A stretch of 64,000 bases of DNA from Chloroflexota bacterium (GCA_004297395.1 SCUO01000064.1:1-64000), one strand, 5' to 3'. Positions 36,279 through 45,843 are shown, numbered from the stretch's first letter. Translations and numbers: made by a program. Notes: generated by a model from the letters alone, not told the origin.

Positions 36279-37802
36279 ATGACTTCCGAGCCGGTGCGTA
36301 CCGCTGTCGCCGGCGCGCACCATGCGCCCGCGATGTCCGTGCTCCGCCGGAGTCCGCTCCCCACTCGGCGGGTTGGCGCTCGGGGAGTGCCGCTCGCCGC
36401 CCGCCTCGCGCTTGGCGCGGCGATCCTCGTTGCGCTCGGCGCGGGCCTATCCCTCGGGCCGTCGCGAGTCCTCGCCGCCGACCCCTCGGTGGCGCCCTCG
36501 CCGATGGTCTTTCACAACCCCCAGTACCTCGTCTGGATGGAGACGCATCAGACGAGCAACGGGCCCGTGGTCGACCAGGCGTACTGGCTCTACATCGAGC
36601 CGCCCGACGAGGATGGGCATTGGGCCGTCCCCGACGGCGGCGGCGGCATCTTCCACTACTGGGGCCACCTCGTCGGCGGGCCATTCAGCGGCGAGGCGGA
36701 CGCCTGCCCGGCGATGCTCGCCGCGGGCGTCACGTCGCTGCAGGCCTGGATCGTCGCGGCCGGCGAGGAGGCCCAGATCGCCGACTGCGCCCGCTACCTC
36801 GTCACCTCCGCCCCGGCGGTCACCGCACCACCCGGCGATGCCGGGGGCACTGTCGGCTCCGGCGATGTCGATGGTCCGGGCATCGATCCGGACGTCGATC
36901 CCGAGGGGCTCGGAATCGCGATCATGCTGATCGGCGCGCTCCTCTTCGGCGGCAGCGCCGCCCTCGGCGTCGGCGCCGGCGGGGTCCGCTCGCCGGCAGT
37001 CGACCCGGTCCTCGGCCAGCCACCCACCAGGACCACCGAGCCCGTGGAGCCGGAGGCGGACCCCTGCGCCGCTCAGGCCGACGCCGTGGGCCAGGCCAGC
37101 GCGACAGGCCGCTACCTGAATGACCTCCTCGCCTCGTGCCGGCGCTACGAGGCCCTGCTCCAGGAGCAGATCGACACGCTCGCCAACCTCGTCCTGCCGG
37201 GCAGCGTCCTGCTCGACCTGGGTTTCGCGGCCGGCGGGCTGTCGGGCGGCCTCGGTGGGGTCCTGGGCCGGAAGCTGATCGCCTCGGCGACGTTCCGGGC
37301 CGCGCTCGGCGAGGCGGTCGTCAAGGACGTCGTCAAGGAGCTCGGAAAGCAGGCCCTCGGCAGCGCCGGCGATGCCCTCGATCCGGGCAAGCTCGGGACG
37401 GAGGGCGGCAGGAGCGCGGTCAAGCAGTCCGTCCTCGCCGGCGTCAAGGAGATGCTCATCAACAAGCACTTCTTCGATTCCGTCGCACCGGGTGCGCCGA
37501 GCAAGGTCTTCCGCGACCCAGTTGGCTACACGAAGTTCCTGCGCGAGGTGGGCGAGTACGCCGAATCGGTGGCCGGCCCGATCACGGAAGGGATGGGCGC
37601 CCTCTTCGACCTCTACGAAGGCGTCAGCAATGGCCTCGAGCTCAAGGAGCGGCTGGACACGCTCCGCGCACTCCGGGACCGGATCGCCGACCGGCGTGTC
37701 GAGCTCGAGATCAAGTTCGAGGACGCGGTTGCTGCGCAGCAGTTCGCGGCCGAGCGGCTGGCCCACTGCCGCGAGATCAACGCACCCGGCTGGCGGCCGT
37801 GA
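36279..37802 (+). CDS. Large secreted/membrane protein of unknown function
   Basis: N-terminal signal-like segment (LAARLALGAAILVALGAGLSLGPSRVLAADP), internal TM, low-complexity linkers. Confidence 0.6.
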   Translation: MTSEPVRTAVAGAHHAPAMSVLRRSPLPTRRVGARGVPLAARLALGAAILVALGAGLSLGPSRVLAADPSVAPSPMVFHNPQYLVWMETHQTSNGPVVDQAYWLYIEPPDEDGHWAVPDGGGGIFHYWGHLVGGPFSGEADACPAMLAAGVTSLQAWIVAAGEEAQIADCARYLVTSAPAVTAPPGDAGGTVGSGDVDGPGIDPDVDPEGLGIAIMLIGALLFGGSAALGVGAGGVRSPAVDPVLGQPPTRTTEPVEPEADPCAAQADAVGQASATGRYLNDLLASCRRYEALLQEQIDTLANLVLPGSVLLDLGFAAGGLSGGLGGVLGRKLIASATFRAALGEAVVKDVVKELGKQALGSAGDALDPGKLGTEGGRSAVKQSVLAGVKEMLINKHFFDSVAPGAPSKVFRDPVGYTKFLREVGEYAESVAGPITEGMGALFDLYEGVSNGLELKERLDTLRALRDRIADRRVELEIKFEDAVAAQQFAAERLAHCREINAPGWRP

Positions 37803-38575
37803 GCGGTCCTCGCCGCCCCCTCCGCGCTCGCCTCTCCCGGCGCGGCATGGTCCTGGGCTCCGCGCTCATGCTGGGTGGTGCGATCCTGCGGTTCGGCGCG
37901 GTTCCGCTGGGCTGGGCCGCCGGAAGCCCAGACCCGGGCTCGAGCCCGTCGCCGGCCTCGGCCGGGGACCTGGCCACCTCGCCGCCGGCTGCCCTGGCAT
38001 CCACGGACGACCTGCCCGACGATGCCGACCTGTGGTTCGCGGACGACTTCATCGCGGAGGGAGCCTGGCCGGTCGGTGATCTCGACCTCGTGGTGGCGTC
38101 GATCTCCTCGGCAGGCTACGTCCTCGAGGCGGACCCGGCCGATCTGCCGGTCGTGATCGTCGCCGCTGCCGGGGAGGGCTCACCCGGCGGGGGCGGACGA
38201 TCGGTCACCGTCCAGGTGGTCGTGACGTTCGGGCCGGGCGACCCAGGAGTGAGCGCCGGCCCGATCCTGGAGGACGCCACTGGGGTGCGCCTCATGGTCC
38301 TGGTCTCGGCCGACGGCGGGGTCGGCCTCTACCGCGACAGCATCGAGTCCTTCGACCTCCTCGCCTCGGCCTCGGTGGCCCCGCCCGAGGGCGCGCTGAC
38401 CGTCGGCCTGACCCTCGATCGCGGGACGGTGCTCGTGATCGCCGACGGCGTGGCCGTGACGTCGGCTGCCGTGGGCGCGGAGCCCGTGGCCGTGGGCTTG
38501 GCGGTCTGGTCGCCCTTCGGGGCCGCGACCGTCTCGTTCGGCGGCTATCGCGTCTGGTCGCGGCTACCCGCCTGA
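37799..38575 (+). CDS. Secreted protein of unknown function, coupled to preceding gene
   Basis: GTGA overlap; signal-like RRGMVLGSALMLGGAILRFGAVPLGWAAGSP. Confidence 0.55.
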   Translation: MSGPRRPLRARLSRRGMVLGSALMLGGAILRFGAVPLGWAAGSPDPGSSPSPASAGDLATSPPAALASTDDLPDDADLWFADDFIAEGAWPVGDLDLVVASISSAGYVLEADPADLPVVIVAAAGEGSPGGGGRSVTVQVVVTFGPGDPGVSAGPILEDATGVRLMVLVSADGGVGLYRDSIESFDLLASASVAPPEGALTVGLTLDRGTVLVIADGVAVTSAAVGAEPVAVGLAVWSPFGAATVSFGGYRVWSRLPA

Positions 38576-39064
38576 TCCGCCGTTTCCGACAAGCTCCAGG
38601 AATCGATCGACCAGCTCGGCCTGGGACGGGTTCGCGCGACGGCGGGCCTCGTCGACGCCGAACCACGCCACCCGGTCGATCTCGGGGAACGTCCGGAGGC
38701 GCGTGCTGCCGGGTGGCCATGGCATCTCGAACGTGTTCGACGTGGCGGCATCGGGGTCCATATCGCCCTCGACGGCCCAGCAGTGGACGTGCTTGCCGCT
38801 CGCCTGGACGACGAACCCGAGATCCAGTGGCGCGGTCGCGGGATCCCGGGCGACGGCGGCGAGGGCGTGGCCCGTCTCCTCCTCGAACTCCCGGGCCGCG
38901 GCGGCGAGGAGCTCGTCGGATCCGTCTGGCTCGCCCTTTGGGATCGTCCAGTGCCCGGCATCGCGATTCGCGAAGAAGGGTCCGCCCGGGTGGGCGAGGA
39001 GGACCTCCACGACACCGTCCCGGTGGCGGTAGAGCAGGATCCCGGCGCTGACCTTCCGGCTCAC
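38564..39064 (-). CDS. NUDIX hydrolase
   Basis: WTIPKGEPDGSDELLAAAAREFEEETGHAL (Nudix box). Confidence 0.92.
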   Translation of the reverse strand: MSRKVSAGILLYRHRDGVVEVLLAHPGGPFFANRDAGHWTIPKGEPDGSDELLAAAAREFEEETGHALAAVARDPATAPLDLGFVVQASGKHVHCWAVEGDMDPDAATSNTFEMPWPPGSTRLRTFPEIDRVAWFGVDEARRRANPSQAELVDRFLELVGNGGSGG

Positions 39065-39606
39065 CGCCCCGCTCCCCGTGTTCGGTAACGGCGGACGCCC
39101 TTTCGGAGGCGGACGCTCGTCCCGGCCCGCGGGATGACGCTGATCGAGCCGTCGTGCTCGAGGACCGCGAGCTTCACCTCGTCGACCGATTCGAGACCGT
39201 GCTCGCGGAGGGCCGCGGCGAGGTCCTCGTCGTCGAGCTCCTCGCGATCGAGGGCCGGCCGGTCCCACTTGCCATCGGTGGCGATCGTCGTCGCCGGGAC
39301 GTCCAGGATCCGGCGGACGATCGCGAAGCGATGGCGAGCCACGGCGACGGTCTTGTTGGCGAGGAACAGCGTCACCACGATCATCGCGGCCCCGGGCAGC
39401 GACGCGTCCGGGCCGGTGATCGCGGGCTGGAGCGCGTTCGCGGCCAGGAGCACCGCGGCGAGATCGAAGATCGTGAACTGGCCGAGCTCGCGCTTGCCGG
39501 ACAGGCGCAGGGCGACCAGGAAGACGACGTAGACGACGAGGCTGCGGACGACGAGCTCGATGGGCGAGACGGCCAGGCGCCAGGCATCGCCGAAGAGATC
39601 GGGCAC
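39061..39606 (-). CDS. DUF421/YetF-like membrane protein
   Basis: RSLVVYVVFLVALRLSGKRELGQFTIFDLAAVLLAANALQPAI. Confidence 0.8.
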   Translation of the reverse strand: MPDLFGDAWRLAVSPIELVVRSLVVYVVFLVALRLSGKRELGQFTIFDLAAVLLAANALQPAITGPDASLPGAAMIVVTLFLANKTVAVARHRFAIVRRILDVPATTIATDGKWDRPALDREELDDEDLAAALREHGLESVDEVKLAVLEHDGSISVIPRAGTSVRLRKGVRRYRTRGAGR

Positions 39607-39720
39607 GGCGGCATCCTGCCACAGTGCCGGACCCGCCGGCCCGGCGATAGGGCGGGCGTGGCGCGCCGGGCGGGCTCGGCGGGCCGGCATCGCGGCGGCA
39701 GCCCGTTGTACCCTCGCCCG

Positions 39721-40962
39721 ATGTCCTCCCAGCCTGACATCGATGTCCGCCGCATCCGGCCCGAGGAGCTCGTCCCGTGGCTGGAGACGATGGCGACCGC
39801 GTTCCTCAGCAACCCCGACGTCGCCCGGGTCGCCGAGCGCAACGCGCCGTACTACGACTACGCTCGGACGTGGGGCGCCTTCGACGGCCGGGTCGTGGGC
39901 ACCCTCCGCTCGTGGGCGACCGAGCTCACCGTCCCCGGCGGCGCGCTGGTCCCGGCGGCTGCGGTCGCGGGCGTCACCGTCCTGCCGAGCCATCGACGCC
40001 GGGGGATCCTCCGCCGGATGATCGCCGCCGAGCACGAGGCCGCCCGCGAGCGGGGCGAGCCGATCGGGCTCCTGTACGCGTCGGAGGCCTCGATCTACGG
40101 CCGCTTCGGCTATGGCGTGGGGGTCACCGAGTGCGACCTGACGCTCGACACGCGGTCGACCGGTTTCGCCGCCGGTACGGCGGTCGGCGGCGTGGCGCTG
40201 GCGTCGCTCGACGAGGCGACCGTCGCGCTCATCCGCGACGTGTACGACCGCTACCGACGGACGCGGGCCGGCGAGATCCGGCGGCGCGACCACTCGTTCG
40301 CATCGGCCCTCGGGCTGGTCGATTCCGGCTGGGACCGGCCCTGGAAGGGCTGGGTCGCCGTGCATCGGGGCGCCGCCGGCGTCGCCGACGGCTACGTCCG
40401 CTACGGGGCCGAGCTGAAATGGGAGCACGGCCAGCCACGCTCGATCGTGACGGTCAACGACCTCATCGCCCTGGACGATGCCGCATACGACGCGCTCTGG
40501 CGATTCATCGCCGAGCTCGATCTCGTGGCCACGGTCAACGCCGAGCGGCGCTCACCGTTCGAGCGCCTGCCGTGGATCCTCAGCGACAGGCGCGCCCTCG
40601 TCCTCGAGGGCGTCGGGGACGGGCTGTGGGTCAGTCTCCTCGACGTCCCCACCGCGCTCGCCGCGCGCCGCTACGAGCGACAGGGCGACATCGTCATCGA
40701 GGTCATCGATGCCGAGCCGGGGGCCGGGCGGACCCGGGTCCGGCTGGAGGCCGGGCCGGACGTCGCGGCCTGCTCGGCGACCACTCGCGGCCCCGACCTG
40801 ACCGTCCATGCCGATGCCCTCGGCGCGGCATATCTCGGCGGAACGCCACTCCGCCACGCCGTGCTGCCGCGGGGCTTCGAGGAGCACCGGCCGGGCGCGC
40901 TGGCCGAGGCCGACGCGCTCCTGCGGACGCTCGACGCGCCGCGCTGCGCGACCTTCTTCTGA
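39721..40962 (+). CDS. Eis-like GNAT N-acetyltransferase with C-terminal SCP2-like region
   Basis: AAVAGVTVLPSHRRRGILRRMIAAEHEAARERGEPIGLLYASEASIYGRFGYGVGV; C-terminus ...CATFF. Confidence 0.85.
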   Translation: MSSQPDIDVRRIRPEELVPWLETMATAFLSNPDVARVAERNAPYYDYARTWGAFDGRVVGTLRSWATELTVPGGALVPAAAVAGVTVLPSHRRRGILRRMIAAEHEAARERGEPIGLLYASEASIYGRFGYGVGVTECDLTLDTRSTGFAAGTAVGGVALASLDEATVALIRDVYDRYRRTRAGEIRRRDHSFASALGLVDSGWDRPWKGWVAVHRGAAGVADGYVRYGAELKWEHGQPRSIVTVNDLIALDDAAYDALWRFIAELDLVATVNAERRSPFERLPWILSDRRALVLEGVGDGLWVSLLDVPTALAARRYERQGDIVIEVIDAEPGAGRTRVRLEAGPDVAACSATTRGPDLTVHADALGAAYLGGTPLRHAVLPRGFEEHRPGALAEADALLRTLDAPRCATFF

Positions 40963-40979
40963 GCTCCGCGCCGCGCTCG

Positions 40980-42137
40980 TCAGCGGCCGGCCGGCCGACC
41001 CCTTGTCACCTCGGTGTAGATCGACGCCAGCGCTCGGGCGGTCCAGTCGGCGTCATGTTCCTCGGCCCACGCTCGGGCCGCGCGGCCGAGGCGGACACGC
41101 CGCTCCGGGTCGCGAGCCAGGGCCACGATCGCGTCGCCGAGGGCGGCCGCGTCGCCGACCGGCACGGCTACCGCGGCCGGCGGGTCGGTCCGGGCCAGTT
41201 CCGCGACCAGGCCGACGGCTGTGCCGACCGTCGGGACGCCCGCCGCCGCGGCCTCGAGGACGGCCACGCCCTGGCTCTCGTGGTACGAGCCCTGGACCGC
41301 GAGGTCCGCCGATCGCCACGCGGCACGAACCGCCGCGTGCGGCTGGAAACCGGCAAACGCGACGGCCCTATCGATCCCCAGGGCCCGGGCGAGACCGGCG
41401 GTCGAGCCGCCGAGGGTGTCCTCACCCAGCCATTCGAGGCGGACTGCGTCGCCCAGGCTGGCCCTGGCCCTCGCCACCGCGCCGAGCACGAGCTCGGGGC
41501 CCTTGACCCGATTGATGCTCGCCGCGACGACGAGGCGGAGCGGACGCTCGGGCCCAGGGCCGGAATCGGGTGGGAGGGCGACCGGGGCATCAGGCGGATC
41601 GTCGCGTTCGGCGCCGAGGGGCAGCCAGCGGGAATCGGGACGACGGACGAGCAGCGGTTCCAGGGCCAAGCGGCTCCCAGCCGTGACCACGGACGCCCGC
41701 CTGAGGGCCAGGGCTGCGTGGCCGCGGCGCCGCCACGTCCTCGCTCCGCCGTACTCGATCCTCGGCAGGGCAACGAGCTCGCCGCCGCCCACGCTCGCCA
41801 CGACGGGGACCCGGGCCAGTGCGCCCCCGAGGATCGCGATCGTGCTCGACGGGCCGAGCCAGATCGCGTGGATGACGTCGGGCTGGAAGCCGCGGATCGC
41901 CGAGATCGCGGCCGCCGTGGCACCTGGCCGCCCGAGGAGGCCCCGCCGTCGCCGGCCGAGCGCGAGGATCGCGGCGCCCTCGAGCCGGTAGGAGGCCGGC
42001 TCGGCGACCTGGTCCGTCGCCACGACGAGCACGTCGTGTCGCATCGAAAGGCGACGGACGAGCGACAGCAGGGCCGGGATGACCGCGCGAACGCCGTCCG
42101 CGCCCACGCCGCCCGGAACGACCAGCACGATGCGCAC
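40980..42137 (-). CDS. GT4-like (GT-B) glycosyltransferase
   Basis: VVPGGVGADGVRAVIPALLSLVRRL...LRLVVAASINRVKGPELVLGAV...SYHESQGVAVLEAAAAGVPTVGTAVG. Confidence 0.88.
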   Translation of the reverse strand: MRIVLVVPGGVGADGVRAVIPALLSLVRRLSMRHDVLVVATDQVAEPASYRLEGAAILALGRRRRGLLGRPGATAAAISAIRGFQPDVIHAIWLGPSSTIAILGGALARVPVVASVGGGELVALPRIEYGGARTWRRRGHAALALRRASVVTAGSRLALEPLLVRRPDSRWLPLGAERDDPPDAPVALPPDSGPGPERPLRLVVAASINRVKGPELVLGAVARARASLGDAVRLEWLGEDTLGGSTAGLARALGIDRAVAFAGFQPHAAVRAAWRSADLAVQGSYHESQGVAVLEAAAAGVPTVGTAVGLVAELARTDPPAAVAVPVGDAAALGDAIVALARDPERRVRLGRAARAWAEEHDADWTARALASIYTEVTRGRPAGR

Positions 42138-42160
42138 GCCGCGACGGTACCCTGCCGCTG

Positions 42161-42502
42161 ATGCGTCGAACCATCGGTTTCGTCCTCGCTGGCGTCGTGG
42201 CGCTGTGGCTGGTGGGATTCGTGCCTGCCTCTGCCTCGACGATCGGCCTTGCCCTGGTCGTTGGCGTGGGGGTCGCGGGTGGGCGAGCCGCCGGTGAGCC
42301 GATGCATGTCCTGGCGCTCGCCGGCGGCGCCTTCCTGGGGGCGGCGTCGAGCGGCTACGCCAGGGGGCTGGCGGGTGACGGCCCGGACATGGCCGCCATC
42401 GCGACCGGGTCGGCGGTCGTCGCGATCGTCGTCGGGGTCGCCGGGCTCGTCGCGCATGCGCTGAACGCGGCGGCGCGGCCGGCCTCGCCGCCCCGTCGCT
42501 GA
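42161..42502 (+). CDS. Small membrane protein, unknown function
   Basis: 113-aa ORF with TM-like segments; TACCCT 7 nt upstream. Confidence 0.55.
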   Translation: MRRTIGFVLAGVVALWLVGFVPASASTIGLALVVGVGVAGGRAAGEPMHVLALAGGAFLGAASSGYARGLAGDGPDMAAIATGSAVVAIVVGVAGLVAHALNAAARPASPPRR

Positions 42503-42574
42503 GGGAGGCTCCGGCGCGCTCTGGCAAGCTTGGGCGGGGGCCGTGCCCAACCACGTGAGCGTCGACATCCGGTG

Positions 42575-42597
42575 AACATGACAGGTCTTGTCATGTT
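42575..42597. promoter_or_regulatory. Inverted repeat aacatgaca-ggtct-tgtcatgtt, putative operator
   Basis: 9-bp perfect arms; related site at 43806-43826 upstream of the WYL regulator. Confidence 0.7.
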
Positions 42598-42625
42598 GTC
42601 GGGATAGGCTTCGGACATCAACGGA

Positions 42626-42832
42626 ATGCGGTCAAGACGATCGCCCAGCGAGGTTGGTGTCCCGATGTTGAACCTCGGTATCGGCATCCTCATCCACAAG
42701 GACCGGGAGCGTGAGCTCGAGCGCCAGCTCGAGCTGCGGCGCCTGCTCCAGCGGCCGGTGACGGAGCCTCGAACCTCCGTCCGGGTGCCGCGCCTGGACC
42801 GGCGTCAGAGCCCGGCCGGTGCCGCCTCGTAG
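42626..42832 (+). CDS. Small ORF, unknown function (start at 42626 or ATG 42665)
   Basis: (MRSRRSPSEVGVP)MLNLGIGILIHKDRERELERQLELRRLLQRPV...; downstream of palindromic operator. Confidence 0.4.
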   Translation: MRSRRSPSEVGVPMLNLGIGILIHKDRERELERQLELRRLLQRPVTEPRTSVRVPRLDRRQSPAGAAS

Positions 42833-43785
42833 CGGTCTGCCACGCGGCGGGCGATCCGCGCCACGCGATCGCGAATCTCCACCGGCTCGATGACCTCGAT
42901 CGAGGCGCCGGCGCCGAGCAGGCGGCCCGGCACCTCATCGGGCCAATCGAGCCGGAGACGGAGGTGGACCCAGCCCTCGGCGTCGCCGGCCGGCAGCCGC
43001 TCGGCCGCGGCCACAACCCGCGAGCCGACCGCGGCGCGAAGGTGATCGAGCCGCTCGGGGTCGGCTCGGACGGTGACGTCGACGCGGGCGGCCTCCCGCT
43101 CGTAGGCGGCCGACGACTCCGCCCAGAACGCCCCGAGGTCGAAGTCCGGAGGCCGCGCGACGCGCTCGTCGAGCGGCCGCACGCGGCGGACGCGCGAGAC
43201 TCGGTACGTGCGTGGCTGTCCATCGGCCAGGGCCACCAGGTACCACACGCCCGCCTTGAGGACCAGGCCGAGCGGCGCCAGGCGCCGCGTCGCCACGGCC
43301 TGGCCCCGGTCGTAGTCGATGTCGATGCACTGGCCGTTCCAGACCGCGTCGGCCAGGGCGGCCAGGCCCGGGACCGGCTCGTCGGCCTGGAACCAGCCGG
43401 CGGCGTCGAGATGGAAACGCTCGACGAGCCGGGTCGCCCGGCCGCGGAGCTCGCCCGGCAGTGCGGCGAGGACCTTGAGTCGGGCCGCCGCGACGACCGT
43501 CCCGAGCCCCAGCTCGGCGGCGGGGCCGGGCAGGCCGGACAGGAACAGCGCCTCGGCCTCGTCGGCCGTCAGGCCGGTGAGCCGCGTCCGGTAGCCATCG
43601 ACCAGGCGGATGCCCCCGCGGAGGCCGCGTTCAGCATAGATCGGCACGCCGGACTCGGCCAGTGCGTCGACGTCACGGTGGACCGTCCGGATCGAGATCT
43701 CGAGTTCGCGGGCTAGCTCGGCCGCGGTCATCTGGCCGCGCGTCTGCAGCAGCAGCAGGAGCGAGACGAGCCGCGACGCGCGCAT
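42805..43785 (-). CDS. HTH_11/WYL-domain (YafY-type) transcriptional regulator
   Basis: SLLLLLQTRGQMTAAELARELEISIRTVHRDVDALAESGVPIYAERGLRGGIRLVDGYRT; WYLVALADGQPRTYRVSRVRRV. Confidence 0.93.
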   Translation of the reverse strand: MRASRLVSLLLLLQTRGQMTAAELARELEISIRTVHRDVDALAESGVPIYAERGLRGGIRLVDGYRTRLTGLTADEAEALFLSGLPGPAAELGLGTVVAAARLKVLAALPGELRGRATRLVERFHLDAAGWFQADEPVPGLAALADAVWNGQCIDIDYDRGQAVATRRLAPLGLVLKAGVWYLVALADGQPRTYRVSRVRRVRPLDERVARPPDFDLGAFWAESSAAYEREAARVDVTVRADPERLDHLRAAVGSRVVAAAERLPAGDAEGWVHLRLRLDWPDEVPGRLLGAGASIEVIEPVEIRDRVARIARRVADRYEAAPAGL

Positions 43786-43805
43786 CGCCGCGGATCGTAG
43801 CGCAG

Positions 43806-43826
43806 AACATGACGGCTTGTGTCATC
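43806..43826. promoter_or_regulatory. Second copy of WYL operator motif (aacatgacggcttgtgtcatc)
   Basis: Half-sites AACATGAC and GTCAT match 42575-42597; sits 6 nt upstream of the minus-strand -10 TACGAT (43794-43799). Confidence 0.6.
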
Positions 43827-43867
43827 TATCCCCGGCGGGACGTGTTCAGGCAGCGATCACGTCGCGA

Positions 43868-45172
43868 TCAGGTGGAGGCTGGGCCCACGTCGACGGCGAC
43901 CTGTTGGATGCAGGTGCCGACCTCCATCCGAATCCACCAGCGGCCGACCTCATCGAGCACGAACGAGCCCACGTAGTCCTCGCCGTCGGGCATGAGCGTC
44001 CCGAACCCCTGCTTCGAGGATCCCGCCGGGGCGATGACGCCGACGCCCGGTCGATCGCCCTCGACCAGCTCGCCGAAGACCAGGTCGCTCAACCGGAAGT
44101 CCAGCTGGGCGTACGGGAGCTGGAAGTCGGGTTCCTCCGGATGGACCCCCAGCAGCTCGTGCTCCGAGTTGCCCAGGCCTAACGCGTATGGAGCCGCGAG
44201 GGCGGTGCTGGTGCCGGCGACCCGCAGCTCGAGCCGGCAATCACCGATGGCCGTCGCCTCCACCGGTGGTCCGAACCGGATCGATTCGAGCACTGCCTGG
44301 AGGTCCGCGAGCGCCCCGGCATCCGCCCCCGTGGCCGAGAGCGCGGCGACGAGGAGGACCTCGCCGTTGATGTCCAGGACCCAGACGCGGTAGTTGGTCC
44401 GCTCCGCCCAGAATTCGACTCCGCCCTCGTGCTCGGCATCCCGCATCCACTCGGACCGGGCCGTCCAGAGCCGGTACGTCGAGAGCCCGCACCCGGCGTC
44501 GGGTCCCACGCTGAACTCGAGGTAGCTCCCGCTGTAGCCCGCGAGGCTGGTGGGCGTTGGATCCGTAGCGTCGACATCCGGGAGTGCGGCCAGGGCGGCC
44601 GAGATGCCATCGACCGTCGGTTCGACCGGCGGATCCATGAGCCCGACGGCACACGGATCGGCGTAGACGTTGGCGACGCGGGCGAACATCAGCGAGATCC
44701 CGCGAGCGTCGTCGATGATCTCGACGTCCCGGCTCGTCCAGCCCTCGCCGATCGTGAACGTGAAGGCGAACGGCAGGTCCCAGATCATGCTCGTGGTGTA
44801 GGTCCCGGCCGCCAACGCGTTCGGCCACGTGTAGACCGATCCGGTCGGCTCCGTGGCCGGCGTTGGCGTCGGCGCGACAGGCGCCGACGGCTCGAAGGAC
44901 GCCGACGGCTCGGCGGACGCCCCAATACCCGGATCGCCCCGGGACAGGAGCATGTTCGCGCCCACGATGACGACCGCCACCACGGCGACCGCCGCGAGCG
45001 CCGTCGCGAGGAAGGTGCGCATCTGAGGTTCCCTCCACGGGCCGATGACGACCCGTTGACGTGTCTGGTCGATGTGGGAGCGGACGGCGTCATATGTCCG
45101 GTCCGGGAGCTGCCCCGGCCCCTCGTCGAGGTAGGCGCGGATGAGCCGATCCGGATCGCGAGGCGTCGTCAT
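43868..45172 (-). CDS. Anti-sigma-like single-TM protein with large extracytoplasmic domain
   Basis: TFLATALAAVAVVAVVIVGANMLLS TM; overlaps the ECF sigma gene. Confidence 0.6.
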   Translation of the reverse strand: MTTPRDPDRLIRAYLDEGPGQLPDRTYDAVRSHIDQTRQRVVIGPWREPQMRTFLATALAAVAVVAVVIVGANMLLSRGDPGIGASAEPSASFEPSAPVAPTPTPATEPTGSVYTWPNALAAGTYTTSMIWDLPFAFTFTIGEGWTSRDVEIIDDARGISLMFARVANVYADPCAVGLMDPPVEPTVDGISAALAALPDVDATDPTPTSLAGYSGSYLEFSVGPDAGCGLSTYRLWTARSEWMRDAEHEGGVEFWAERTNYRVWVLDINGEVLLVAALSATGADAGALADLQAVLESIRFGPPVEATAIGDCRLELRVAGTSTALAAPYALGLGNSEHELLGVHPEEPDFQLPYAQLDFRLSDLVFGELVEGDRPGVGVIAPAGSSKQGFGTLMPDGEDYVGSFVLDEVGRWWIRMEVGTCIQQVAVDVGPAST

Positions 45173-45816
45173 GCGAATCGCTCCTGGGAGTCGGATGGGG
45201 TCCGGGCGTCGGCCTCGATGCTTGCCCGGAGGGCCGCCGATGCGTGAAACAGCCGGGACTTCACGGTCCCGACGGGGATGCCGAGGCGATCAGCCACCTC
45301 GACCACGGGCAGGTCGAGGTAGTGATGGAAGACGAGCACGGCCCGTTGCTCGAGGGTGAGCCTCCGGAAGGCCCGGTCGAGCTGGTCGCGATCGTTGACG
45401 GACAGGATTCCACCGGGATCGTGCTCGCGATCGACGGGCAGGACCCGGATGTCGGCCGACCATCGAGTTCGACGCCTGGCCTCGGCGTAGCACTCGTTGG
45501 TCAGGATTCGGTGGAGCCAGGGTTCGAAGCGATCGGGATCGCGCAACGTGCGAAGCTCCCGCCAGGCGGTGATGAGCGCGGCCTGCACCGCGTCGTCCGC
45601 CAGGTCGGCATCGCGCAGGATGCGGTACGCGATCGCCATGCACCGGTCGCCGACGGTCCGCGCCAGGGCGTCGAAGGCTTCGCCATCGCCGCTTCGTGCC
45701 CGGTCCACCAGCCCTCGGTCCACGCGTCCCTCCCAGGCCCGCGACGGTCGCCCTTCGACCGCACACCCAGCAGAGTGATCGCCGGGGGCGGCTGGTTCAA
45801 TCTGGGCCGGGGGCAC
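45169..45816 (-). CDS. ECF RNA polymerase sigma factor (N-terminus uncertain)
   Basis: ADDAVQAALITAWRELRTLRDPDRFEPWLHRILTNECY...LTLEQRAVLVFHHYLDLPVVEVADRLGIPVGTVKSRLFHA. Confidence 0.92.
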   Translation of the reverse strand: MPPAQIEPAAPGDHSAGCAVEGRPSRAWEGRVDRGLVDRARSGDGEAFDALARTVGDRCMAIAYRILRDADLADDAVQAALITAWRELRTLRDPDRFEPWLHRILTNECYAEARRRTRWSADIRVLPVDREHDPGGILSVNDRDQLDRAFRRLTLEQRAVLVFHHYLDLPVVEVADRLGIPVGTVKSRLFHASAALRASIEADARTPSDSQERFA

Positions 45817-45843
45817 CTCGCGCCACGCGCGCCACGTGCCTCG

